A stretch of DNA of 64,000 nucleotides from Acanthochromis polyacanthus (taxonomy: Eukaryota > Chordata > Actinopteri > Pomacentridae): assembly GCF_021347895.1 (NCBI RefSeq), contig NC_067129.1, positions 31,781,690 through 31,845,689 on the forward strand. Reading direction: 5' to 3'. A program made the translations under genes and the position numbers. Of the stretch, positions 46,836 through 58,800 are shown in pieces (the stretch's first letter is position 1; every line of letters begins with the position of its first letter). The notes beneath the pieces were generated by a model. That model saw nothing but the letters and a program-made list of their open reading frames with translations, was not told the DNA's origin and did not search any database.

Positions 46836-49800
46836 CTGGAGGGAGGAAGGAGGCGTTTAATGGTCCGTGTTACAGAAATTTAACAAATCATAGAGGGAGA
46901 GGAGATTTAATGAGACCAAGCACCTTGTACAGGATGTCCAATAAAAATTCATTTTCTTCAAATTAGGAGACAGATGAACATTTGAGGTGGTCGGTCTGAG
47001 GCAGGTGTGTCGAGGACGTTGATTTGTTCTAATGTTGAGGCCTCTGTGGCAGCACGAGTCATCCGATCACTGAGTTCAACTGTTTATTCAGCAACTCAAT
47101 GGTTATGAAGCTAACTTCACTAGACACCTAGCATTCCTAGTGTAGCAATTAGAATCCCTAAGCTAGTCACAACCATCCCTAAACTATCCAACGGCATGTC
47201 TATACTGGCAACTACAACTACTAGGCTGGCCGCTAGCACTAGCCAACAGCTAGGCAATAGCATTTCGAGGCTAGCCACCTGTGCCACTACCATCCCAAAG
47301 CTTGTTACTAACATTCCTTGTCAACCTTAAACTAATAGCATTTCTCTGTTAATTACTAGCATTCCCAGGCCAGTTCTCAGTGACTCTAAGTAATCAGCAT
47401 CCTTTAGCTAAGCACTAGCAGCCCTCAGCCTGCAAACAGAATCCCCAGATTTGTCACCAACATCCCTAGGTTAGCATCTCAATGGTATCGACTAGCAATC
47501 CTAAGCTAGCAAACAGAATCCAAGGGCAGCTATGTACATATGCTAACCCCTGGCAATGCTAGGCTAGTCATTAGTATCCCTAAGCCTTGGTGAGTCAACA
47601 ACATCCCTAAGCTAGTTACTAGTCCTCAGCAATGCCCTAACATTCCTAAAGGAACCAATAGCATGTCTAGGCTATCATTCCTAAGCTAACAACTAGTATT
47701 CCTTAGTTACCCACAAACCACTAGCATTCCTAGTGTAGTGGCTACCATCCCCATGCAAGTCACCAACAATCCTTGGCTATTCACAACCATCCCAAACCAA
47801 ATCAAACCAAATTAGTATCCCTTCCCTATTGATAGCATCCCTAAAGTAGGCGATATAATTTCCAAGGCTAGTCTACTAGCATTCATAAACTTGTTATAAG
47901 CATTCCCTATCATCCTAAAGCTAACATCTCAAGAGTAGAGACTAGCATTCCAGAGGTTAATCACCAGAATCTTCAAGCTAGTGATTAGCATCCCTACATT
48001 AGCCCCAAGAATCCCTCTGGCAGGGACTAGCTTTACTAGGCTATTGGCCATAATTTATGATTTGTCACTTCACATACAGCTGTCAGTGGCTACAAAACAG
48101 CACAAGTGAGTGCCGCAGACAACAGATAAGTTACTTTGTGTGTCTTTAGTAGGACTGTTCTGTCACTGATCACTGTGATCATCAATACTCAGATTTAATT
48201 AAACAATATTTGTTATACCTCTCAGCGTTTTTGTATGGCTGATACATAACTACGTTTTCTTGACAACTTGTCACTGTTACAGCTTTATTTATTTATCTGT
48301 GTCTTAAATCTTACTTGGGGTGCTTTCTGTAGACCGTCCCATCCACCCCCACGGTGGTCTTGAGATGGTCTAACTTGCAGTTGATGCGGATACGGTTGGC
48401 GAGGGTTGCCAGGGCAGCAGCACAGAGATGGGCAGAGCGTGAGGAGATGGTGTCGCAGACCAGACGCACCACACGGGCGTCCACTAGATCCCAGTTCAGA
48501 CCCAATGCCGTCAGAATCTTCTGGGCGTTTTCTAGACCGCTGTTGGGCCTGAAGCAAGAGGAACATGGAGGAAAAACTCAGCTATTAATGACACTTCTGG
48601 TCAAGTCATAAAATTTAACAGTGACACAGAAGACAAGGCCACTCACTCCTCGATCTCAGAGATGTACTTTGTCTCAAACTGTCCCGGAGTCAGCAGTGCC
48701 TCCGATGTTTGTCCTTTAAACAGCAGTTTGTCCTCCGTCATTTTCACCAGCAGCAGCCGAACAATTTCCCCCAGATACTTACCGCTGATCATCTTCTCAA
48801 AACTACAGAAGAGACAGATGTTTAGAATGGAAAAGAAATCATCCTTGACATAGTAACTAACATCGAGGATAGTCACTAGCATTCCCATTGGTCGTCATTA
48901 GGGTTAGCATTACTTGAGTGGTCAATTGCGTTTCTAGTATAGGGACTAGCATCTCTGTCCTAGTCATGAGCAGCTCTATGCTAGTCACGGACATCTCTAA
49001 CCGAGTCATTAGTGTTTCAAGGTTATCCACCAGCATTCCTCGGTTTAGCATCCCAAGCTTAACAAATCTACTTCTACACTAGTCACTGGCATCAATAGGC
49101 GAGTGACCATCATACTTTGTCTGGCAAATAGCATTAACCTCTAACATTTCCAGTCTAGCAAATAGCATCTCTGTGCTAGGTACTAGCATCCAAAAGCTAA
49201 TCAATAACATTTCTAGGCTTTACAAATCATACAAGGAACAAGTGATTAAATTGTGGGGGTGTTTCTGAGTCCCATCAATTTCTGCCACCCGCTACATATT
49301 TACGTCATAACGTACACATGCATAACACACACCTGTGTTCAGTGCAAGATCAGATAATGAACAGTCTTGGTGGAGTATTGTGCTCTCTGAGTGCTTTTCT
49401 TGTTAATTCAAGTGACAAGCCGTGACAAGCCATGACAACCCATAAGTTAGCAACTTCCAAGTTTCCTAGGCTAGTGACTAGCGATCCTATATAGTCACTA
49501 GCACTACCCTTGGTTGTTACAAGCAGTCCCTGACATGCCCATTGGCATGAACATCACTGGCATTGCTAGGGTCGTCACTTGCATTCTTAATAAAGTGACT
49601 AGCATCTCTATGCTAGCAACTAGCATTGCTGACCTAGTCACTAGTTTTCCTTAGCTCTATAATCTCTCAACTATCCAATAGCATCTCTTGGCTAGTCACT
49701 ATATACCTAGCCTAGTATTTAGCATCCTTGTACTAGTCATGAGTTGTCATTCCCCGGTTAACCACTAGTATTTCTGTTTTAGTGAACAGGATCTCTATGC

Positions 49801-52800
49801 TTGTCATTAGTATTCCTAAATTCGTCACTAGTATGCATTGGCTCTTCACTAGCATCCCTAGCTACTAGGAGTATTTGTAGTTTAGTGAATAGTATCGCTA
49901 TGCTAATCACTAGGATCCCTAAACTAGTCACTAGTATTCATTGACTCTTCTTTAGAATCACTAAGCTAACCATAGCATATTTGGCTATCCAACAACATTG
50001 ACACTGGCACCCCTAAACCAGTCACAAGTATGTCTTGGCTCTTCACTAGCATCCTTATGCTAACCAATAGCATATTTGGCTATCCACCAACATCACTAAT
50101 AATAATAATAATAATCCATCCATCCTCTATACACCGCAATAATAATAATGATAACTTTATTTATAAAGCGCTTTCTGTCAAAGTGCTGTACACAGAAATA
50201 AAAACAGATAAATAAAAACAATAAAAACAATAAGAACGATAAGAGCATAGCACGTTGTGGTCATTTTGTGTATAATCCTACATACGTGTGGACACCGGGG
50301 TTGATGGACGTCTGGTCCACCACCTCGTCAAACTCCGTCAGGATGTCTTTGAGGGAGCCGTCGTCTCCGAAGCCGCCCCACTCCGTGTTGATGCACATCC
50401 GGCCGTCCTCGCCTTCCACACGCTTCACGTTCTTGATCTCCTCCATGTAGCAGGCGTTGGTTCCCGTCCCTGCAGAGGAAGAGGAGCAGTTTACATGAAA
50501 CCTACAGAGACGATTGTTGAGACTGGTGTAACTGTAGATTATATCTCTTTTCTGTGATTCTTTGTGGTCATTTTTGTGTGCCTTTGTGGTGGTTTTAGAT
50601 CAATTTTCTTTCATTTTGTGTTTTTTTGCAGTTATTGTGTGTCTCTGATCGTCTCTCATGTATTTTAGGTAAATTTGTCTTTGTGGTTGTTTTGTGTATG
50701 TTTGTGGTAGTTTTGCTTCTCTTTTTGGTCAATTTACATATCATGTTTGTCGTTTTGCATCTCTTTGTGGTGGCTTTGTGTCTGTTTTGTTAGTTTGTGT
50801 CCATTTGATTTGATTTTGCATCGATTTTTTGTCATTTTGCATTTCTTAGTGGTCATTTTGTGTCTCTTTTTGGCTGTTTTGTGTGTTTTTAGAGTAGCAG
50901 TGCCTGTGTGTAGCTTGTGGTCATCAGGAGTATCTTGGTCTTTTTTCATGTCTTTGTGCTCATTTTAGGTCTGTGTGGTAGTTTTGCATCGATCTTTTGT
51001 TGTTTTACATCTCTTTGTGGTCGTCTTGAGTCTTCTTGTGACTGCTTTTGTATCTCTACAGTCATTTTGTGTCTTTTATTGATTGTTCTCTGTGGGTTTG
51101 TGGTGGTTTTGTGTCTTTTTTATCAGTTTGTGTGCCTTTCTGGTGGTTTCGCATTGATTTTTTGTTATTTTGCATTTCTTTGTGGTCATTTTGTATCTCT
51201 TTGTGGTTGTTTTGTGTGTTTTTAGAGTAACTGTGTCTCCTTGTGTAGCCTGAGTATCTTCTTGGTCTTTTTCCATGTCTTTGTGGTCGTCTTGTGTGTC
51301 TTTGTGGGGATTTTTTGTCTCTTTATGTCCAAGTTGTTGTATTTCTTGTTTGTTAGTTATGGTTTTGTGTCTGTTTTGTCAGTTTACTTCACTTTATGGT
51401 GATTTTGCATTGATTTGTTTGTCATTTTGCATTTCTTTGGGGTCATTTTGTGTCTCTTTGTGGTTGTTTTCTATGGGTTTGTGGTGGTTTTGTGTCTCTG
51501 TCAGTTTGCATCTCTTTGTTGTGGCTTTGCATCTATCTTTTTTTAGTTTTGTGTCTTTGTGGTCGTCTTGAGTCTTCTTGTGACTGCTTTTGTATCTCTG
51601 TCATTATTTTGTGTCATTTATTTTGACTAATTGTCATGATTTTGTGCTTTTGTGGTCAACTTGTGTCTCTTTGTGGTGGTTTTGCATTGACTTTTTGTTG
51701 TTTTGTGTCTCTTTGTGGTGTTTTTTTTGCCTCTTTATGACCAAGTTGTGGTCATTTTTTGTCTGTTTGTGGTGATTTTGTGTCTTTTTGGTCAATTTTG
51801 ATCACTTTGCATCTCTTATGGTGGTCTAACATCTATCTTTTGTCGCTTTGCGTCTCTACACTATGACACTGTGAGTCTTTCTGTTGTGGGCTTTACTTAA
51901 ACCCATGAAACTAATGCAGATATCTTCCTGCCCACATCCAGACTAGCAGCCAGGCGTTGTGCGTTCAGATGTGTGGTTACCAATGATCATGCCGATCTCA
52001 CAGCTCTGGTCCCTGTATCCGCAGCTCATCATCGTGCCCACCGTGTCGTTCACCATGGCAACCGAGCCGATATCGTAGTCCTGCAGCGAAGAAGAAACAC
52101 ACACAGACAGGTGTGTTTACGTCTCTCCTATTTATAATGCCTAATAACCTGCCTACACACACATTAGGCCGCACGGCAGAGCGTCGGAGAGCCTTTAATC
52201 GGCTGCATTCAGACAACAGGAAGCAGAGAAATGGAGGATTACATGTGATAGTTTAAACAGCTGTGTTTCTTTATTTTCAGAGTTTCTATGAAAACACCGA
52301 CCCCTCTCCTGTGAATGGCCTCTTTCAGAAGCTTCACCACGTCTTGTCCCTCCACACCGGAGCAGCTGAAGCCTTTGGTCCAGCGGATCAGGATGCTCTG
52401 TGCCGTAAAAAAATAAAATAAAACACGATTAAACACAAAAGATGAAACGTCCTGCAGTTCAGTGTGAATGTGAAGGCGACACGTCCTCAAAGCTGCTTTG
52501 ATTTAAACCTAAAAGACAAACTAATACTCTGAAGCACTTCTGTTCTGTTTTCTCATTGTGGTTAAACTCTTATCTTTTGTTGGTGTGCATCTCTTTGTGG
52601 TTGTTGTGTGTCTCATTGTTGCATCTCTGTGGTAGTGTTTCTCTTGATTATCATGTTGTGTGTCTTTGTTGTCTTTTTGAATCTCATTTTCGCATCTTTA
52701 TTGCCATTTTGGATCTGTTTGTAGTCGTTTTGTGTCTCATTCTAGCAGTTTTTGTCTAATTATGGTCATTTAATGTCTCCTTTTATATGTTGTGCTTCAC

Positions 52801-55800
52801 TTTCTACTCAGTTTGTGTGACTCTGGTTGTTTTGTGTCTTCTTTTTGCATCTTTGTGGTAGCTTTTTCTCATTAGTGACATGTTGTGTCTCTTTGTTGTC
52901 GTTGTGAATCTCATTTTAGCACTTTTGTGGTTGTTTCTTCTCTTGATTATCAGGTTGTGTCTCTGTGATCGTTTTGTGTTTTATTTTTCTCATTATTGAC
53001 ATTTTGTGTCTTTGTGGTTGTCTGTGTCTAATTTTTGCATCTCTGTGGTCATTTTTTGTCGTTATTATGACTTTGTGTCTCTTTGTGCTCATTATTTTGT
53101 GTCTTGATGGTCCTTCTGTGTCTCATTGTTGCATATTTATGGCTGTTTTTTGTCTTTATTGTCATTTTGTGTCTCTTTATGGCCATTTTGTGTCTTGTTT
53201 TAGTATGTTTTCTCATTACGGGTGGACATTTGGACATTTGTATGTCCTTGTGGTGGTTTTGTGTCTCTTTGTGATTTTATTTTTTCTGTTTATGGTACTT
53301 TTGCATCTGGTTTGATGGTTTTAAACTTTTTATGATCAAACCTACTCACAAACTAAACATCTTCACATCAGAGTGTGTGTGTGTCCTCTCTGTTGTGTGT
53401 TTGTTGTGTATTTTTTGTGTGACACCTTGTCGATTCCCTTCTGCTCACAGGGGAAGGAGAAGGTGAAGCCCAGAGGAAGAGTTTGTCCCTTCAGGTCTTG
53501 AGACTCCAGGAATTCACCCAGACATTGGGCGATGTGGTCGAACAGCTGGACGGACACACAGACAGACGTTCTTCAGCTTCTCTCACATCCGGAAATGTGT
53601 TCTCATAAACGTTTGCTGTTCCTGCTACCTTATAGTTCTAATCAGAGGGATGAATTTTGACCTTTTTTGGGACTTTATAGTTACAAATTCTGCGTATAAA
53701 ACTCACGAGGAGCTCCTGATACGTGATGTTTAGTTGAAAACAAATGTATCTGACAGAAAGTAAACAATAAATACTAAATATTTCATGCTCCAGTGTTAAA
53801 AATTGTGAGGATTTTACAGAATTTTGGGGTTCAGCCAAAACAAACACTGATAAAGTGTGACTTTAGACCGAATTTGGTGCTTTTTTCTTCCTTCAGTCTC
53901 TTTTGTCTCCGTATTCGACTGTGTTACTGTTTTCCCGTTTTCCTGTCACCTGTTCTCCGGTTCCTAGCATCATCTCCTGTGGGATGCTGCAGATCTTACT
54001 GTCCATCTTCACCACTTCGTGCTGCTCCTCCACCACACGGACGTAAAGAACTCGGAAGTTCGTCCCGCCAAGATCCAACGCCAGATAGTCGCCTTTCTCT
54101 GCAGGGAGAAGAATCAGCTGTTGATGGATTCATATCAGTTGAAGGAATCACAATAAAACTGGTTGTTGTGGCTTTTTCTGCACTAACTCTGCTTCAGAGT
54201 CTAATATTTCACTTTTAATTCAAGCATGCTTTGAAGAGAACATTTTAAGTTGAAAAAAACGCCATTTTTTGTCATTTCACATTTCTTTGTAGTCATTTTG
54301 TGTCTCTTTTGTGGTGGTTTTGTGCAATTTTGGAGTAACTGTGTTTCCTTGTGTAGATTTTAGTCATTGTGAGTGTCTTTTTGGTCTTCTTCCATGTCTT
54401 TGTGGTCGTCTTGCATCTCTTTATGGTGGTTTTCTGTCTCCTTTTGACCAAGCTGTGGCTATTTTTATCTGTTTGTAATGGGTTTGTGCCATACAGTGGG
54501 AAAATCGAACTAAATCCAGGCTTTAAATCATCAAAATCACCTTTGTTGAAATGCCCTGTTGTAAAATGTTGAAAATTTAAAATTATAAACATGTTTATGT
54601 CTATTCATTAATGAAGTCATCAACCAAACTTTCTTTGAATTCAAAAACTTTACTTGATGTGTTAAATATTGCTATTTGGCAAAAATGCGATGAATCACGA
54701 TTAATTATTACAAAGCCTGTAATTAATTTTTTAAAATTGTGTCCCAAAACTAATTTCTACAGTTTCTATGTCTCATAAATGATGTAATTTTAGTGTTTTT
54801 TGAAAAAGTCTGAAATCAAACAGTATCACAACAAGAAGACACACAACAGCCATAAGACCTGCAAAATGACCATAAAGAGACAAAAACTACTGCATGTTAT
54901 CGCTAAAAACCTGCCAGAGGGTTAAAGATTTAATGTTTGAATCTCCACAAACAGTTTATTTGTTGAATAAGACGTTTCTCTACTTGAACTCGTCTGGTGT
55001 TGGAGGTGAACTGACCCGTCCCGTCCGGCGTGGCCCTGATGAAGGTGGGCAGCATCTTGACGTGATGCGAGTCTTTCTCCAGACCTTTGATCAGATCCTC
55101 CAACAGCCGGACAGAAACTTCCTTCAGCTTCTCCAGAGACAGACGGAAAGGCTCCAGGTACTTCTCCACCTGAAACAATCAATAAAACCCTTTAAGTCAA
55201 AGGTTCAGACGTGGATGTGTCGTTTTATCCACAATCACAGCAGGTAACAGAGATAAAAACCATTATATTTTTGTAGAAGTAAAGAAACCAAAGCTGTGAT
55301 TTCTGGATTCGCCACCAGATGGCGATGTTTCATCACAATCTGCTGAGTTCAAAATGAAAACGCTGCAGAGATGAGTTCCAGAACTAAAAAAAACATCAAT
55401 AATTCTCTAAAAAAAAGTCTGTTTTTTTCTGATTGCTGTGTGTGTCTTTTTGGTCATTCTGTATCTCTTTGTAGTTGTTGTTCAACTTTGTATTCGTTTT
55501 ATTTTTCTTGTAATTTTGTGTCTCTTTGTGGTCGTATGCATCTATCTGTTGTTGTTTTTTGTTACTTTTTTGTATTTTTGTGTGTCTTTGTGGTCATTTT
55601 CTGACTATTTATTGTCATTTTGTGTCTTTTCTGGATATTTTCTTGTCTCTGTGGCTGTTTCTTTGGCTTGTGATATTAATTCTGTGTCTATTTTTTGTCA
55701 GTTTGTCTGTTTGTGGTTGTTTTCTGTTGCTTTTTTGTCTTTTTGTGTCTCTTCGTGGTCATTTTCAGCCCTTTTGTCATTTTTTGTTTCTTTGTAGTTG

Positions 55801-58800
55801 TTACTAATCTGTTTGTGGGCTTTTGGCATCTTTTTCTTGTAATTTTGTGTCTCTGAAGTCAGTTTGCATCCATTTGTTGCTGTTTTTGTTGCTTTGTAGT
55901 CTTTTCGTGTTTTTTGAGGCCATTTTGTGACTCTTTCTTGTCATTTTTTTGTCTATTTTCCATCTCTGTCATCATTTTGTGTATCTTTGTAGTAGTTGTT
56001 CATTTCTTTGTGCTCCTTTCGTGACTCTTTATTGTAATTTTTTGTCTTTATTTATCTTTTCTTGTCTCTTTGTTGTCATTTTGTCTGTTTGTGATTAGAG
56101 AGTACTATAAACCACCTTTCGTCAAAATTTGACAGCTTCCAATCAGAAGCGGCTACGTCACACATGACCGGAAGCCCCACCTTACCACGTGGTCTTTTAC
56201 CACGTGTTTTTACCTGAAGACCCTTCCCAACTGAGGCCAAAGTCATGTCTAAAGTCTCTCCCTGACCGTCAGCGGCTTATCTATTCGGTGCAGATGCGCC
56301 CCCTTCCCCTCCACCCTCCCTCCCTCCCAGCCCTAATTGTCAAAAAGTTTTTTATCTGATCCTGAGCACAGGCGTCCCTGTAAAACAAAATTTCTGCATT
56401 CTTGTCCCTCCACCCGATGACAAAAGTTTTTTAGCATTCTTTTTGACTGAGAAACCTGTGAAATCAAAGTTTCTGTATTCTCTCTATTAGCGTTCTCTGA
56501 ACCCTATGCAGCAGTCCACTATTTCTCCCCCATGCGTTCTGTCAGCGAGAGCTGTCGTGAGCGCAAGAACAAACCTCCCCCCGGCTACACAGGAAGTCCC
56601 TCCTTAATCGAGAGGGTTAATCAGCATCACGGGGGAGAAGCGGGGAATGTTAAACAAACATGAATCTTTTTACAGTCTGCTAGTTAATTTCAACACAAGA
56701 CACTCAACAAGAACTAAGAAAAAACTAAAACTTAACAATTTAACTGTTTGAAATAATCGATCAGAAAATAAAACATTAGCAATTTAACTGTTTGAAATAT
56801 ACCATTTGGATAAATAAAACATGAACAATTTAACTGTTGAAAAATACCAATCAGAAAATAAGAACCGACAGTCTTTTTAACTGTTTGAAATATATTGATC
56901 AGAAAATAAAAACTTTAGCAATTTAACTGTTGAAATATACCAATCAGAAAATAAAACATTCACAATTTAACTGTTTGAAATATATCATTCAGAAAAAGAG
57001 AAACCGAGTCTTTAAACCAGTGACTATTTGAAATATATCATTAATCATAATCATAAATCATAAATAAAAGAAAAACTTTAACAATTTGACTGTTTAAAAT
57101 AAATCAATCAGAAAATAAGAACCGACAGTCTTTTAACTGGAAAGTTTCAACGATTTAGAAAAAACATATAGTTTAAACAGCAGTTCTAGTTCCGGCCATA
57201 CTGCTGATTGTTTGTCGGAGACTCCTGCTGAGAGAGGCTGCAGTCAGGCTGACTGCTGGAACTAAACAGAACTAGCTGCTCATTCATAAACTGAAATGGG
57301 GAGACCAGAATAAAGGAGGCTGGAGGTACAGCCTACATCCACAAAGCCATAATTCAAGCTGTGCATTCATTTAGGACGTAGGAATTTAGATCACCATTAG
57401 ACACTTACACATACAAATTACATGTACTAACTTGAATTCAGGGAGCGCTGTAGTAGTTCATGGTTGATTCATTTAAAAATGACAACAATAATGTTGAATT
57501 TTACAGTATCAGTGCAGTGGGATTAAACATGTTAAATTTAATTGTACAATGTCATGTTACAAGTAAAAGAACCTATACCTAAGTTATAACTTAGGTATAC
57601 CTAAGTTGTACCATTACACTTTTTGAAGGTAGTCACCTTTAACAACTAATATTTCAAAAAGAACAAAACATACATAATACTACCATTGGAATGACTACTA
57701 ATACTTGTATCCCAGTTTAAAGTACTAAGAAGCAAAAAACGATTTTGACATTACCCATGCCATTTTGAGTAAGAATATCTCAGTAACTACAAATATAACC
57801 CTGCTGCTTTTTTGTACAGTGATAGAAGACAGATGGAACTGTCTTGTAGAAAAATTTGAGGTCTCTGGTACCTGTCCCACACTGAGATTTTTGCCACCAA
57901 AAATAGCCAATTAAAAATCTTGTCCAACTTTGGGAGCTCATATTTTCCAAACTGAGGTACCTAGAAAGCTCCAGTTTGCTAAGTTATCACACAGGTTTGT
58001 GTAGAATGGAACCCAGGGGCGTTAGAACACTTCTGTGCAGTATTTCTAGTACTTTTAAGGTCCCAAACCCCACTCGTGAGTAGGTATCTCTTAATTTTTT
58101 AGCATTTTTAGCAAGCCCCCACGGCCTGCAGAGTGTAGGGAAACACCTGGGGATGTTTGTGGGGCACTAGCTACATGCAGAGGCCTTGTTTACCAACTCA
58201 CAGCTCTCTGGTATGTCTAGAGGCTGAGAAATAACCACTTAAAGATGCAAAAAACACTGGCGAGGCTTTTTATAGCCCAAAATCTGAAAATTTCAGACCC
58301 CCACAACTCAGAAACTATTTGAGCTACAGGCCTACAATTTTGCATAGAAAGTACTTTTGTGACTATCTAATGGCATGCAAATTTAGGACTAATTTGAAAA
58401 TGGTGCAGCTACACCCCCAAGGAATATCTGGTCATTTCAGTTGGAATGACCCAGCAAGGACATTAGCTGTGTAGTTAGCTTCTTTCTATGACATTAGCTG
58501 TGTAGTTAGCTTCTTTCTAGGACATTAGCTGTGTAGTTAGCTTCTTTCTAGGACATTAGCTGTGTAGTTAGCTTCTCTCTATGACATTAGCTGTGTAGTT
58601 AGCTTCTTTCTAGGACATTAGCTGTGTAGTTAGCTTCTTTCTAGGACATTAGCTGTGTAGTTAGCTTCTTTCTAGGACATTAGCTGTGTAGTTAGCTTCT
58701 TTCTAGGACATTAGCTGTGTAGTTAGCTTCTCTCTATGTCATTAGCTGCATAGTTAGCTTCTTTCTTTGACTTTAGCCATGTGGTTAGCTGCTTTAGCAT

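Noticed and set aside
56186..56206. Paired CACGTG as a canonical carbohydrate-response element
   Set aside because: The spacing between the two sites is 9 bp, not the 5 bp of the consensus. Kept only as an E-box pair.
58455..58800. Regular 31-bp repeats resembling a CRISPR array
   Set aside because: Units are head-to-tail with no spacers, in an intron of an animal gene.
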